NCBI GenBank assembly: GCA_902497025.1
Contig: CABVDJ010000013.1
Coordinates: forward strand, 1 to 51,690
DNA from: an uncultured Collinsella sp.
GTDB taxonomy: Bacteria > Actinomycetota > Coriobacteriia > Coriobacteriales > Coriobacteriaceae
Length of the DNA stretch: 51,690 nt
Reading direction: 5' to 3'
The number at the start of each line of letters is the position of its first letter. The first letter of the stretch is position 1. Shown piece by piece: positions 26,918-34,763 of the stretch. The translations under genes were made by a program, and so were the position numbers. Under the pieces are notes generated by a model that ran no database searches, was not told the DNA's origin, and was given only the letters and a program-made list of their open reading frames with translations.

Positions 26918-27613
26918 CTATGCCTGCTGCCAGGTGTCGACAAGCTCCTTGGCGGCGGCGTAGGGGTCGTCGGCACTGCAGACGGCGCTCACCACAAAGA
27001 AGCCGTCGACGCCGGTGGCCTTGAGCTGCGGCAGGTCGGCCGTCTTGACGCCGCCGCCCACCACGATGGGCACGGGACTTGCCGCGTGGAGTGCGGCCAG
27101 GTCCTCAAAGCTTTTGGTGATGATGGAGCCGTCGGCCGCGCGTCCGCAATCGCGCTTGGTCTCGGTCTCGTGGAGCGGGCCGATGCCCAGGTAGTCGACC
27201 AGACTCATGTCGGCGGTCTTGACGTACTCGAGCATCTCCTCGCAGCGGGCCGAAAGGCCCACGATGGCATCGGGGCCCAAAAGTTTGCGGCAGACCTCGA
27301 CGGGAATATCGCTCTGGCCTACATGCACGCCATCGACAGCAATACCCTGCTCGCGCGCGGCGAGTACGCAGTCCAGGCGGTCGTCGATTAACAGGGCGAC
27401 CTGACCGGTCTTGCCGGCCTGTGCGATTGCCTGCGCGGCGTCGCCGGTCAGTGCGATGATCTCGCGGGCGCTTGCCACCTTGGAGCGAACCTGGATGCAG
27501 GTAAAGCCGGCGTCGAGTGCCTGGGCCACCACATCGCCCACGGGACGTCCCAGCGTGTTTTCGGGGCCGAGTACCAGATAGGCCGAGATATCAAGGTTGT
27601 CGCGGATGCTCAT
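26918..27613 (-). CDS. thiE: Thiamine phosphate synthase
   Basis: Couples HMP-pyrophosphate with hydroxyethylthiazole phosphate to make thiamine phosphate. The 231-residue TIM barrel shows IQVRSK, LLIDDRLDCVLA, GVHVGQSD, the phosphate loop YLGIGPLHETETKRD and VVGGGVKT, all ThiE landmarks. ATG 27613 follows AGGAGG; the open frame extends further upstream through the neighbour gene but has no start signal. It overlaps the stop of the thiamine-binding gene by 4 bp, so it is translationally coupled as the last gene of the riboswitch-controlled operon. Confidence 0.95.
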   Translation of the reverse strand: MSIRDNLDISAYLVLGPENTLGRPVGDVVAQALDAGFTCIQVRSKVASAREIIALTGDAAQAIAQAGKTGQVALLIDDRLDCVLAAREQGIAVDGVHVGQSDIPVEVCRKLLGPDAIVGLSARCEEMLEYVKTADMSLVDYLGIGPLHETETKRDCGRAADGSIITKSFEDLAALHAASPVPIVVGGGVKTADLPQLKATGVDGFFVVSAVCSADDPYAAAKELVDTWQQA

Positions 27614-27951
27614 CGTGCTTCCTCCTGCTTTTTGATCTGTGCTTCCATGCGCTCGAGTTTGCCGGTCATGGTGTCGGTAAATCCGGGTCGAATATCGGCT
27701 TTGAGCACGACTTCGGTGCGGATGCCCTTGCTCGCCAACACAAAGGTCGCGTCGCGCACGACCTGCATGACCTCGTCCCAGTCGCCCTCGATCTCGGTGA
27801 ACATCGAGGTGGTGCGGTTGGGAAGGCCGCTCTCGCGAATGACGCGCACGACCTCGGCGACCTCGGCGGACAGCTCGTCGCCGGTGCCGCATGGGGCGAT
27901 GGCCACGGCGACGAGCGTGTTCATGCCGGTATTGGTTGCAGGCTCGGACAT
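27610..27951 (-). CDS. MTH1187-family thiamine-binding protein
   Basis: 113-residue ferredoxin-fold protein of the MTH1187/YkoF-like group. Visible blocks are LVAVAIAPCGTGDELSAEVAEVV, the GLPNRTTSMFTEIEGDWDEVMQVVRDA middle and the KADIRPG C-terminal strand. Relatives bind thiamine or its HMP moiety and often sit beside thiamine transporters or biosynthetic genes. Its placement between thiM and thiE supports a carrier role in thiamine salvage. The gene starts 3 bp after the thiM stop and overlaps the thiE start. ATG at 27951. The function is inferred from family and context. Confidence 0.85.
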   Translation of the reverse strand: MSEPATNTGMNTLVAVAIAPCGTGDELSAEVAEVVRVIRESGLPNRTTSMFTEIEGDWDEVMQVVRDATFVLASKGIRTEVVLKADIRPGFTDTMTGKLERMEAQIKKQEEAR

Positions 27952-27954
27952 GGC

Positions 27955-28794
27955 CTATGCCTCCTCGAGCTCGAGCTGGTTGTCGGCAATATCCTGGGCG
28001 GTTGCGCGGTAGAGCTCGTCGATAAAGGCGACCTTAAAGCTTGCCGGGGCATCGGCGACGGCGGCGGCACGCGTGCCGGCAACGTTGTAGACCGCGGTGC
28101 CGCAGATGGCTGCCGTAAACGGATCGGTGACGCAGACGTACACGGCCAGCACGCCGCCCTGCGAGCAGCCGCAGCCGGTGATCTTTGACATGAGCGGGCT
28201 GCCGCCGTGGGACTTGGCCACCGTCGTGCCGTCGGTGATCAGGTCGACTTCGCCCGAGACCACTACGGCGCCGCCGGTGTAACGGGCGAGCGCCACGGCG
28301 GCATCGCGGGCGGCGTCGACCGTGTCGGTGGTATCGACACCGCGCACGCGGCTCAGATCAGCCGCCTCGCCCTCAAGACCCCACAGGCCGGCGAGTGCAA
28401 TGATCTCGGAGGCGTTGCCGCGCACGATGGCGGGCTTGTACTGCTTGAGCTCGTTTACCAGCTGGGTGCGCAGGCTGCCGATGCCCAGGCCCACCGGATC
28501 GAGCACCCAGGGCTTGCCGGCGTCGTGTGCCGCCTTGGCCGCGCGGGGGATCGTCTGCTCGTAGATGGGGAAGAGCGTGCCCATGTTGAGATAGATGGCG
28601 CCGCCGCCGGCAACGAGCGCCTCGCCCTCGTCGGGCAGATAGACCATGGCGGCCGAACCGCCCACGGCGAGCTGCGCGTTGGCGACAAAGTCAATCGTCA
28701 CCGTGTTGGTGATGGAGCCGGCCATTGGATTGGTGGCGCGAATCTCCTCCACGGCCTTGACCATATGTTGCTTAAGCTGTTCCGAATCAATCAC
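27955..28794 (-). CDS. thiM: Hydroxyethylthiazole kinase
   Basis: Phosphorylates hydroxyethylthiazole salvaged from the environment. The 279-residue protein shows the ribokinase-fold signature NPMAGSITNTVTIDFVANAQL, DPVGLGIG, IVRGNASEI and the anion-hole KITGCGCSQGG, all diagnostic of ThiM. The GTG start at 28794 follows AAGGAGG (about 8-nt spacer); the open frame runs through the riboswitch to 28908 but has no start signal. First gene of thiM - thiamine-binding - thiE, a salvage route with no thiD in the operon. Controlled by the TPP riboswitch upstream. Confidence 0.95.
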   Translation of the reverse strand: MIDSEQLKQHMVKAVEEIRATNPMAGSITNTVTIDFVANAQLAVGGSAAMVYLPDEGEALVAGGGAIYLNMGTLFPIYEQTIPRAAKAAHDAGKPWVLDPVGLGIGSLRTQLVNELKQYKPAIVRGNASEIIALAGLWGLEGEAADLSRVRGVDTTDTVDAARDAAVALARYTGGAVVVSGEVDLITDGTTVAKSHGGSPLMSKITGCGCSQGGVLAVYVCVTDPFTAAICGTAVYNVAGTRAAAVADAPASFKVAFIDELYRATAQDIADNQLELEEA

Positions 28795-28816
28795 TGCACA
28801 TGCCTCCTTGGCATAG

Positions 28817-28847
28817 AAAAGGGGCGCTGTGCATAGACAGCGCCCCT
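28817..28847 (-). terminator. Riboswitch-controlled intrinsic terminator
   Basis: AGGGGCGCTGT (28820-28830) pairs with ACAGCGCCCCT (28837-28847); read leftward it ends in TTTT just before the thiM ribosome site. This is the expression platform: with TPP bound the terminator should form and thiM stay off. Confidence 0.85.
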
Positions 28848-28855
28848 GCAAAGGC

Positions 28856-28952
28856 GGCATGCTCCCTACGCCAGCATTAACTGACAGGTTCAAAGGATTG
28901 GGCCCCATGCCCTCTCAGCCTTGTGGTTTGCACCGCCGGCACTCCCGCATCG
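28856..28952 (-). ncRNA. TPP riboswitch (THI element) aptamer
   Basis: The leftward strand carries all conserved THI-box segments in order: CGGGAGTGCC near the 5' end, the CTGAGA core (GGCTGAGAGGG), GAACCTG with GTTAATGCTGGCG, and the closing GCGTAGGGA. Outer helix P1 is formed by GATGC and GCATG near 28950 and 28857. It senses thiamine pyrophosphate and lies upstream of the terminator at 28817-28847 and of thiM. The -10 (TATAGG, 28965-28970 on the minus strand) is 10-15 bp before the aptamer. Confidence 0.96.
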
Positions 28953-28978
28953 AATCTGTTGTTCCCTATACTAACGCA

Positions 28979-29078
28979 CCTGCCAAAAAGGGACAGGTTT
29001 ATTTTGGTAGGGGGCAACTGGGGCGTTGCATTTTCCCAGATAAAACCTGCCAAAATAAACCTGTCCCTTATTGGCAGG
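28979..29078. repeat. REPIN-like inverted pair of GGGACAGG elements (100 bp)
   Basis: Two 33-bp arms at 28979-29011 and 29046-29078 are reverse complements with two mismatches. Each is itself a hairpin (CCTGCCAAAA .. TTTTGG.AGG) containing GGGACAGG or its complement. The sequence between them carries CCCAGATAAAA (29035-29045), matching the extension of the solo copy at 9694-9704. It occupies most of the spacer between the TPP riboswitch (leftward) and the HAD gene (rightward), and the riboswitch -35 position falls in its edge. Confidence 0.85.
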
Positions 29079-29117
29079 TCGTTACAATGGTTACGGTGAA
29101 AATGACTGGGGGATTCT

Positions 29118-30026
29118 ATGATCAAACTTGTGCTGACCGATATGGACGATACGCTGATTCCAGCCGGGCATGACGGAGCCAGCGACTACGCCATCGAGGG
29201 CATTCATGCCATGCAGGCGGCGGGTCTGCACTTTGGCCCGGTTTCGGGTCGCCAGCCGTCCGCGATGGGCTGGATGTTCAAAAATCGTTCCGAGTGCTTC
29301 TCGACCGGCGCGTTCTGCAACGGCCAGGTCATGTTTGTGGACGGCGAGGCGGTAGCCTCGCATGCGATCGACAACGCCGCCCTTATGCGCTTGGCTGACT
29401 ACTTGGAGCAAGAGACCGACGATACGTATCTGAAGGTCTACAGCCTGGGTGACGACTTTTGGGATAACGATGCCTATTGCGTGACGAGCGACCCCGAGCG
29501 CGTTCGTCGCGCCATGGAGTCGGGCGGCAACGCATGGCTCAAAGGCGAAGAGGCCCCGTGCCGTCCCGTCGTCGATGGCGCGCCGGTATACAAGGCGAAT
29601 ATCTGGAGCGCCCGCTCGCGTGAGGAGCTCGCGGAGCTACGCGAGCGCGTTGCCGCTGAGGTGCCGGAACTCTCGCTCGTGTTTCCCAACAACCGAGTGC
29701 GCCTGTTTGACATCCTTCCAGCAGGTTGGGACAAGGGTTGCGCTGCGCTGGAGTTGGCGCGCGCTTTGGACCTGACGCCCGATGAGGTGGCCGTATTTGG
29801 CGATTCCGATAACGATCTGCCCATGATCGATGCCGTTCCCAACTCCGTTGCAGTCGCCAATGCCAACGAGGCTGTCACGGCTGCCGCGCGCTGGCATATC
29901 GGCGCTGCGGCAGACGATGCGGTCGCCGGGGCTCTGCATCAGATTGCCTCCTGCGCCGCGACGGGGGAAATGCCGTCGTTTATGCGTCAGATGAGCACGA
30001 CGGGTTTCGACGTCACGAACGTCTAG
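29118..30026 (+). CDS. Cof-type HAD-superfamily phosphatase
   Basis: Haloacid dehalogenase-like phosphatase, 302 residues, type IIB (Cof/YidA) by its large central cap. Motif I is DMDDTL (8-13, nucleophile Asp8), motif II a Ser in GPVSGRQ, and motif IV GDSDND near residue 235 with motif III Lys in GWDKG. Unusual for Cof is a degenerate loop around DDDTY. ATG follows GGGGGA. Only 10 bp separates it from the downstream lysR gene, so they are co-transcribed. The substrate is a small phosphate ester, unknown which one. Confidence 0.93.
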   Translation: MIKLVLTDMDDTLIPAGHDGASDYAIEGIHAMQAAGLHFGPVSGRQPSAMGWMFKNRSECFSTGAFCNGQVMFVDGEAVASHAIDNAALMRLADYLEQETDDTYLKVYSLGDDFWDNDAYCVTSDPERVRRAMESGGNAWLKGEEAPCRPVVDGAPVYKANIWSARSREELAELRERVAAEVPELSLVFPNNRVRLFDILPAGWDKGCAALELARALDLTPDEVAVFGDSDNDLPMIDAVPNSVAVANANEAVTAAARWHIGAAADDAVAGALHQIASCAATGEMPSFMRQMSTTGFDVTNV

Positions 30027-30036
30027 GGAGGGCGCT

Positions 30037-30933
30037 ATGAAGCTTCAGCAGCTCAGGTATGTCGTCAAAGTTGCCGAATGCGGCAGCATTACCGAAGCCT
30101 CGCGCCGGCTCTTTGTGTCGCAGCCTTCGATTACCGCGTCGATCCGCGATCTCGAAAACGAGATGGGTGTGCACATCTTTGAGCGCACCAACAAGGGTGT
30201 CATTGTGTCCGAGGAGGGCGAGACCTTCTTGGGCTACGCGCGCCAGGTGCTCGATCAGGCGGATCTGCTCGAAGGCAAGTACAAGGGCGCGTCCGAGCAG
30301 GTGCCGCACTTTAGTGTGAGCTGCCAGCATTATTCCTTTGCCGTCAACGCGTTTGTCGATGTGATCCGTGAGTTCGATGCCGCGCGCTATGACTTTACCC
30401 TGCGCGAGGAGCAGACTCACGAGATTATCGAGGACGTCGCGCATATGAAAAGCGAACTGGGCATCCTATATCTGTCCGAGCACAACCGCGAGGTCATCGA
30501 GCGCATGCTGGTGGCCAACGAGCTCGTGTTCGAAGGGCTCTTCTGCGCCACGCCGCATGTCTTCGTCTGCGCCGACCATCCGCTGGCGGCCCGCTCCAGC
30601 GTGACGCTCGAGGACTTGGAAGACTACCCGTTCCTGTCCTACGAGCAGGGCAGTTACAACTCGTTTTACTATTCCGAGGAGCTGACCTCGACGTTTGAGC
30701 GTCGCAAGAATATCCGCGTGCGCGACCGTGCGACGCTGTTCAACCTGGCCATGGGCCTCAACGGCTACACGGTGTGCTCGGGCGTAATTAGCCACGAACT
30801 CAACGGCCCCGGCATTATCTCGATTCCGCTCGATGTGGATGAGTACATGGAGATCGGCATCATCACGCGCAAGAACACGACGCTTACGCGCTACGGTCAA
30901 GCCTATATCGACGCGATCCGTCAGCATATCTAG
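30037..30933 (+). CDS. LysR-family regulator, likely of the adjacent metE-like gene
   Basis: 298 residues, LysR. Helix-turn-helix is about residues 1-60 (AECGSITEASRRLFVSQPSITASIRDLENEMG) and the effector domain begins near SVSCQHYSFAVNAF. Streptococcal-type MetR/CmbR regulators have this QHYSFAV sequence family. ATG follows AGGGAGG. The gene is 10 bp after the HAD gene and 155 bp before the MetE-like methyltransferase, with a symmetric operator in the gap. It probably activates the methyltransferase when methionine precursors accumulate; the effector is inferred. Confidence 0.9.
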   Translation: MKLQQLRYVVKVAECGSITEASRRLFVSQPSITASIRDLENEMGVHIFERTNKGVIVSEEGETFLGYARQVLDQADLLEGKYKGASEQVPHFSVSCQHYSFAVNAFVDVIREFDAARYDFTLREEQTHEIIEDVAHMKSELGILYLSEHNREVIERMLVANELVFEGLFCATPHVFVCADHPLAARSSVTLEDLEDYPFLSYEQGSYNSFYYSEELTSTFERRKNIRVRDRATLFNLAMGLNGYTVCSGVISHELNGPGIISIPLDVDEYMEIGIITRKNTTLTRYGQAYIDAIRQHI

Positions 30934-30979
30934 ACTGCTGCGTCCTGTACAGGTCAAATCTCTTCATGGCAGTCCCAAC

Positions 30980-31022
30980 TGATATAGGAAGCATCTATAT
31001 CAAACTGTTATAAACGTATATT
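30980..31022 (+). promoter_or_regulatory. LysR operator and promoter of the MetE-like gene
   Basis: TGATATAG (30980-30987) and CTATATCA (30995-31002) are perfect inverted arms around a 7-bp gap, containing the T-N11-A LysR core. A -10 TATATT (31017-31022) has its -35 position inside the right arm, the usual layout for LysR activation. Palindrome TGAGCGCTCA follows at 31036-31045. Confidence 0.6.
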
Positions 31023-31088
31023 TTACGATGGCTATATGAGCGCTCATACTTTGTCCCAGTAAAGCAACCAATGCAAAGGGAGATATCT

Positions 31089-32222
31089 ATGAGTGCTTTA
31101 ACCACGCTGAACGCGCCGTTTCGCGCCGATATCGTCGGCAGCTTTCTTCGTCCACAGGCCGTAAAGGACGCCCGTGCCGCCTATGCTGCGGGCACACTCG
31201 ACGCCGCCGGTCTTAAGGCCGTCGAGGATGAGGCCATTCGCGACCTGGTGGACAAGCAAAAGTCCGCTGGCCTGCAGGTGATTACCGATGGCGAGTTTCG
31301 CCGCAGTTACTGGCACCTCGACTTTATGTGGGGGCTCAACGGCATTGAACGCCGTACCTCGCGTACGGGCTATATGTTCCACGACGAGGAGACCACAGCC
31401 GACACCGCCGTGGTAACCGGCCCCATTAGCGGCGAGAACCATCCGTTCGTCGAGCACTTTAAATTTGTCAAGGCGCTCGAGGGGGAGGGCCAGGTCGCGC
31501 GGCAAACCATTCCGGCGCCGATCCAGACGTTCTCCGAAGTCACGCTCGACCGCTGCGACGGCCAGCAGGAGAGCCTGCGCGCTGTCTATAAGACCGATGA
31601 GGAACTTGCCGACGCCATCGCAGCCGCTTATCGCACGGTGATCGCCGACCTGTACGCAGCAGGCTGCCGCAACATCCAGTTTGATGACTGCACCTGGGGC
31701 ATCTACTGCGACACCGATTTTGTCGCCAAAACCGGCATGAGCCCGGTCGATCTGCAAAAGGTAAGCGAGCTGGGTGTGGCGCTCAACAATGCCGCCATCG
31801 CGGACAAGCCCGACGATCTGGTCATCAACACGCATGTGTGCCGCGGCAACTACCACTCCACCTATGCCTTCGAGGGCGGCTATGACCCCATCGCGCCGTA
31901 CCTGTTCGCAAACGAGGATGTCGATGCATTTTACCTGGAGTTCGATACGCCGCGCGCCGGCGGTTTTGAGCCGCTCAAGTACGTTGCCCCGGGCAAGAAG
32001 GTCGTGCTGGGCTTGGTAACCACCAAGGCGGCAGAGCTCGAGAACGAGGATGTTATCGTCGAGCGCATCCGTGAAGCCGCAAAGTACGTGCCGCTCGAGA
32101 ACCTGTATCTGTCTCCGCAGTGTGGCTTTGCCAGCTGCGAGATTGGCAACAAGCTGACCGAGGACGAACAGTGGGCAAAGATCGCGCTGGTCAAGCGCAT
32201 TGCCGAGCGCGTTTGGAAGTAA
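31089..32222 (+). CDS. Cobalamin-independent methionine synthase family protein (YxjG/MetE C-terminal type)
   Basis: 377-residue TIM-barrel enzyme, the length of single-domain MetE homologs such as YxjG. Zinc-site residues are seen in NTHVCRGNYHS (His-x-Cys near 250) and LSPQCGFASCE (Cys near 350), and DGEFRRSYWHLDF is the conserved N-terminal substrate region. It probably transfers a methyl group to homocysteine, but single-domain members may use donors other than methyltetrahydropteroyl-triglutamate. ATG 31089 follows GGGAGA; an upstream in-frame ATG at 31071 is less likely. Confidence 0.9.
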   Translation: MSALTTLNAPFRADIVGSFLRPQAVKDARAAYAAGTLDAAGLKAVEDEAIRDLVDKQKSAGLQVITDGEFRRSYWHLDFMWGLNGIERRTSRTGYMFHDEETTADTAVVTGPISGENHPFVEHFKFVKALEGEGQVARQTIPAPIQTFSEVTLDRCDGQQESLRAVYKTDEELADAIAAAYRTVIADLYAAGCRNIQFDDCTWGIYCDTDFVAKTGMSPVDLQKVSELGVALNNAAIADKPDDLVINTHVCRGNYHSTYAFEGGYDPIAPYLFANEDVDAFYLEFDTPRAGGFEPLKYVAPGKKVVLGLVTTKAAELENEDVIVERIREAAKYVPLENLYLSPQCGFASCEIGNKLTEDEQWAKIALVKRIAERVWK

Positions 32223-32345
32223 CGCTACCGCTTGCAGGTGACGGCGCGCGCGAGACATGACGTATCACGTACAATGGTCCGGATCGTATCGTTCGGGCAG
32301 GTTATCCGATATGCCTGATCGCCCTTCCATCATGAAAGGACTTCC

Positions 32346-32399
32346 ATGTCCCAATCCTCGACGCCCGCCGTATCTGAACTCGAGGAGACTGTCGAATAG
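32346..32399 (+). CDS. Possible 17-residue peptide
   Basis: ATG 32346 follows AAAGGA with a 6-nt spacer and gives MSQSSTPAVSELEETVE. It lies between the MetE-like gene and a terminator. It could be a small protein, a remnant of a longer gene, or chance. No homology is recognised. Confidence 0.25.
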   Translation: MSQSSTPAVSELEETVE

Positions 32400-32420
32400 T
32401 AGTTGTGTTCAGCTAAATCA

Positions 32421-32458
32421 AAAAATGGCGCCCGTGCGTACGCGTGGACGCCATTTTT
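32421..32458. terminator. Bidirectional terminator
   Basis: AAAAATGGCG (32421-32430) pairs with CGCCATTTTT (32449-32458) with T-runs on both strands. It overlaps the stop codon of the leftward esterase gene. Confidence 0.85.
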
Positions 32459-33170
32459 AATGCGTCAGTATCCAGTGGATGCCGCGCGCCATGCGCAGGT
32501 CAGTTTGGGCAAAATGATTGCCGGGGTTGAGCTCCAGCGTTGTTGGGATGTCACGCTCTATAAACAGCTCTTCCATCGCGCGCGTATCGTCGAGTACGTG
32601 CCGCATCATGCGGTTGGGCGTCTTGGTTTCCTTTTTACCGAGCGACAGATAGGCAGCGTCGGGCGTAGCTGTCATCGTGCGCTCGCGCGCGTAGTCGATA
32701 AAGCCGGGGAACCACAGCGACCCCGATGCACTCGCCACGCGCTCAAAGACATCTGTTTGCCAAAGTGCCCACAGTGCAAAAAGACCCGCCAACGAGTAGC
32801 CGGCAATGCCGCGCCAGGTGGGCGGGCAGGGAAGTGATGATTCGGCCTCTGGGATTATCTGATTCAGCAGTTCATCGAGAAACTCAGACGCCTGTCCGCC
32901 AAAGGGCTCGGCATCTCGTATAGTTCCGTCGCATTCCCAGGGGCTCAGCTCGCGATTCCAATCGAGCCCTCCAATGGCGACAAGGGTGAACGGCGGGCAG
33001 TCGAGCTCTCGGCAGCGCTCGTAGACTTCACTACCGTCGCCCATGACAACGGGGAGGTAGATGACGGGCGCGCCTTCCGCACACTCTGAATAAACGGTTA
33101 TCTGCTTATGATGCGCTTCCAAGGCAGGCTTCTCTCGGTGTTGTGATATTGACAGCCTCAATTGTCGCAC
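32457..33170 (-). CDS. Alpha/beta-hydrolase, putative esterase (Fes/IroE-like)
   Basis: Up to 237 residues. The nucleophile elbow is GYSLAG, with RGIAGYSLAGLFALWALW matching the putative-esterase family that includes enterochelin esterases, and a His in the NPGNHFAQ end suits the catalytic triad. The N-terminal YLPVVMGDGSEVYERCRELD block agrees. No signal peptide. The start is unclear: GTG 33170 has no ribosome site, and internal TTG codons are alternatives. The substrate is unknown; a siderophore role cannot be claimed because no iron-uptake genes are nearby. Confidence 0.8.
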   Translation of the reverse strand: MRQLRLSISQHREKPALEAHHKQITVYSECAEGAPVIYLPVVMGDGSEVYERCRELDCPPFTLVAIGGLDWNRELSPWECDGTIRDAEPFGGQASEFLDELLNQIIPEAESSLPCPPTWRGIAGYSLAGLFALWALWQTDVFERVASASGSLWFPGFIDYARERTMTATPDAAYLSLGKKETKTPNRMMRHVLDDTRAMEELFIERDIPTTLELNPGNHFAQTDLRMARGIHWILTH

Positions 33171-33189
33171 GCTGGCACGGGGGCAGACG

Positions 33190-33230
33190 CTAAAAGAAAG
33201 GCGCGGAGCCGCTCGATGCGACTCCGTGCC
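33190..33230 (-). terminator. Terminator of the NCS2 permease gene
   Basis: GGCGCGGAG (33200-33208) pairs with CTCCGTGCC (33222-33230), one G:U. Read leftward it is followed by TTTCTTTT, before the esterase gene. Confidence 0.8.
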
Positions 33231-33259
33231 TTGTTGTTTTGCTTTAGCAGACTATGCCG

Positions 33260-34570
33260 TTACGCCACGAAGAAGTAGACGAGGAAGGCAAGGGCTGCGA
33301 TCCACATGAGCGGCTTGATCTTGGAGGCCTCGCCCTTAAAGAGCGCGACGATCACGTAGGCGATAAAGCCCAGGCCGATGCCGGCAGAGATGGAGTAGGT
33401 GAAGGGCACGCCGGCGACGATCATGAACGCCGGGAAACCCTGCGACACGTCGGACCAGTCGATCTCGGAGGCTTCGCTCATCATGAGGTAACCGACGTAG
33501 ACCAGGGCACCGCAGGTGGCGGCGCTGGAAACGATGGTGACGATGGGGGAGAAGAACGCGGCGAGAATGAACAGCACGCCGGTGGTGACGGAGGTGAGGC
33601 CCGTGCGACCACCGTCGGCAGCGCCAGAGGTGGACTCGACGAAGGTGGTGATGGAGGAGACGCCCATGAAACCGCCCACAGCAGCGGCGGCGGAGTCGAC
33701 GATCAAGATCTCCTTGATATTCTCGACGTTGCCGTCGTCGGTGAGGAACTCGCCCTGCTTGGCCACGGCCATCGCGGTACCCATGGTGTCGAAGAAGTCA
33801 CTCATGAGCAGCGAGAACGAGATGACGAGGAGCGCGGGGTCGGTAAGGACCTTGACGATGGCGGGCACGCCGCCGGCATCGGCGATGGGGCCACCGATGC
33901 TCGAGAAGTCGAGCGGGGCGATGATACCGGTCGGAGCCTGGGTCACACCTAGGGGGATACCGGCGATGACGGCGACGACGATGCCGATGAGCAGCGAGCC
34001 GGGGACGTTGCGGCAGGCGAGGGCGACCGTCACCAGGATGGAGATGATGCCGACGATGAAGGTAGGGGAGGTGATGTCGCCCAGACCGACGAGTGTACCG
34101 GCGCCAGCGGTGATAATGCCGGCATCGCACAGGCCAATCATGGCGATGAACAGGCCCAGACCCACCGAGATGGCGTGACGCAGGACAACCGGGATGGCGT
34201 CCATGATGGCCTCACGCAGGCCACAAAGCACGAGCAGCAAGATGACGACGCCCTCAAGGAAGATGACGCTCATGGCCACGTGCCAGTCACCGCCGCAGAC
34301 GGTGGTGGTGATTCCAGCGATCATCGCGTTGACGCCTAAGCCCGATGCGCAGGCGAGCGGGCGGTTGGCGAAGATGCCCATGCAGATGGTCATGATGCCG
34401 GCGCCCAGGCAGGTGGCGCAGGCGAGCGCTCCCGCATCGATGCCAGCGCCCGAGAGCACTGCGGGGTTGACGGCGATGATGTAGGCCATCGCCAGGAATG
34501 TTGTCAGTCCAGCGCGAAGTTCGGTCCCGATTGTGGACTTGCGCTCACTGACGTGAAATAGTTCGTCCAT
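33260..34570 (-). CDS. NCS2 family purine permease (AzgA-like)
   Basis: 436-residue nucleobase transporter with about 12-14 hydrophobic segments. The AzgA/PbuG group is indicated by FLAMAYIIAVNPAVLSGAG, LGVNAM and SLLMSDFFDTMGTAMAVAKQG (carboxylate in helix 8) and FVESTSGAADGGRTGLTSV. It likely imports adenine, guanine or hypoxanthine with protons. ATG 34570 follows AAGGAAAGG; an upstream extension to 34627 has no ribosome site. No purine riboswitch was recognised in the 5' region. Confidence 0.93.
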   Translation of the reverse strand: MDELFHVSERKSTIGTELRAGLTTFLAMAYIIAVNPAVLSGAGIDAGALACATCLGAGIMTICMGIFANRPLACASGLGVNAMIAGITTTVCGGDWHVAMSVIFLEGVVILLLVLCGLREAIMDAIPVVLRHAISVGLGLFIAMIGLCDAGIITAGAGTLVGLGDITSPTFIVGIISILVTVALACRNVPGSLLIGIVVAVIAGIPLGVTQAPTGIIAPLDFSSIGGPIADAGGVPAIVKVLTDPALLVISFSLLMSDFFDTMGTAMAVAKQGEFLTDDGNVENIKEILIVDSAAAAVGGFMGVSSITTFVESTSGAADGGRTGLTSVTTGVLFILAAFFSPIVTIVSSAATCGALVYVGYLMMSEASEIDWSDVSQGFPAFMIVAGVPFTYSISAGIGLGFIAYVIVALFKGEASKIKPLMWIAALAFLVYFFVA

Positions 34571-34763
34571 GCATACCCTTTCCTTGTTCGGCCCCGAGTT
34601 TAGGCCGATTGACACGAACTCACCCACTATAGCCCCTTTACGACGCTGTTGTTCCTCGCATGTTGATGTTCGGCGCTTTGTAGCAGACGGACGGTATTTT
34701 TCGCATGAAAATGTGTGGGTACCGTATACTTAAGCGGTTACAACGACCCCTATGGAGGAACGT

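Noticed and set aside
28795..28908. Upstream extension of thiM through the leader
   Set aside because: The extension overlaps the riboswitch terminator and aptamer; a Shine-Dalgarno precedes the GTG at 28794.
34571..34763. Purine riboswitch before the NCS2 permease
   Set aside because: No guanine/adenine aptamer core or matching junction was found.
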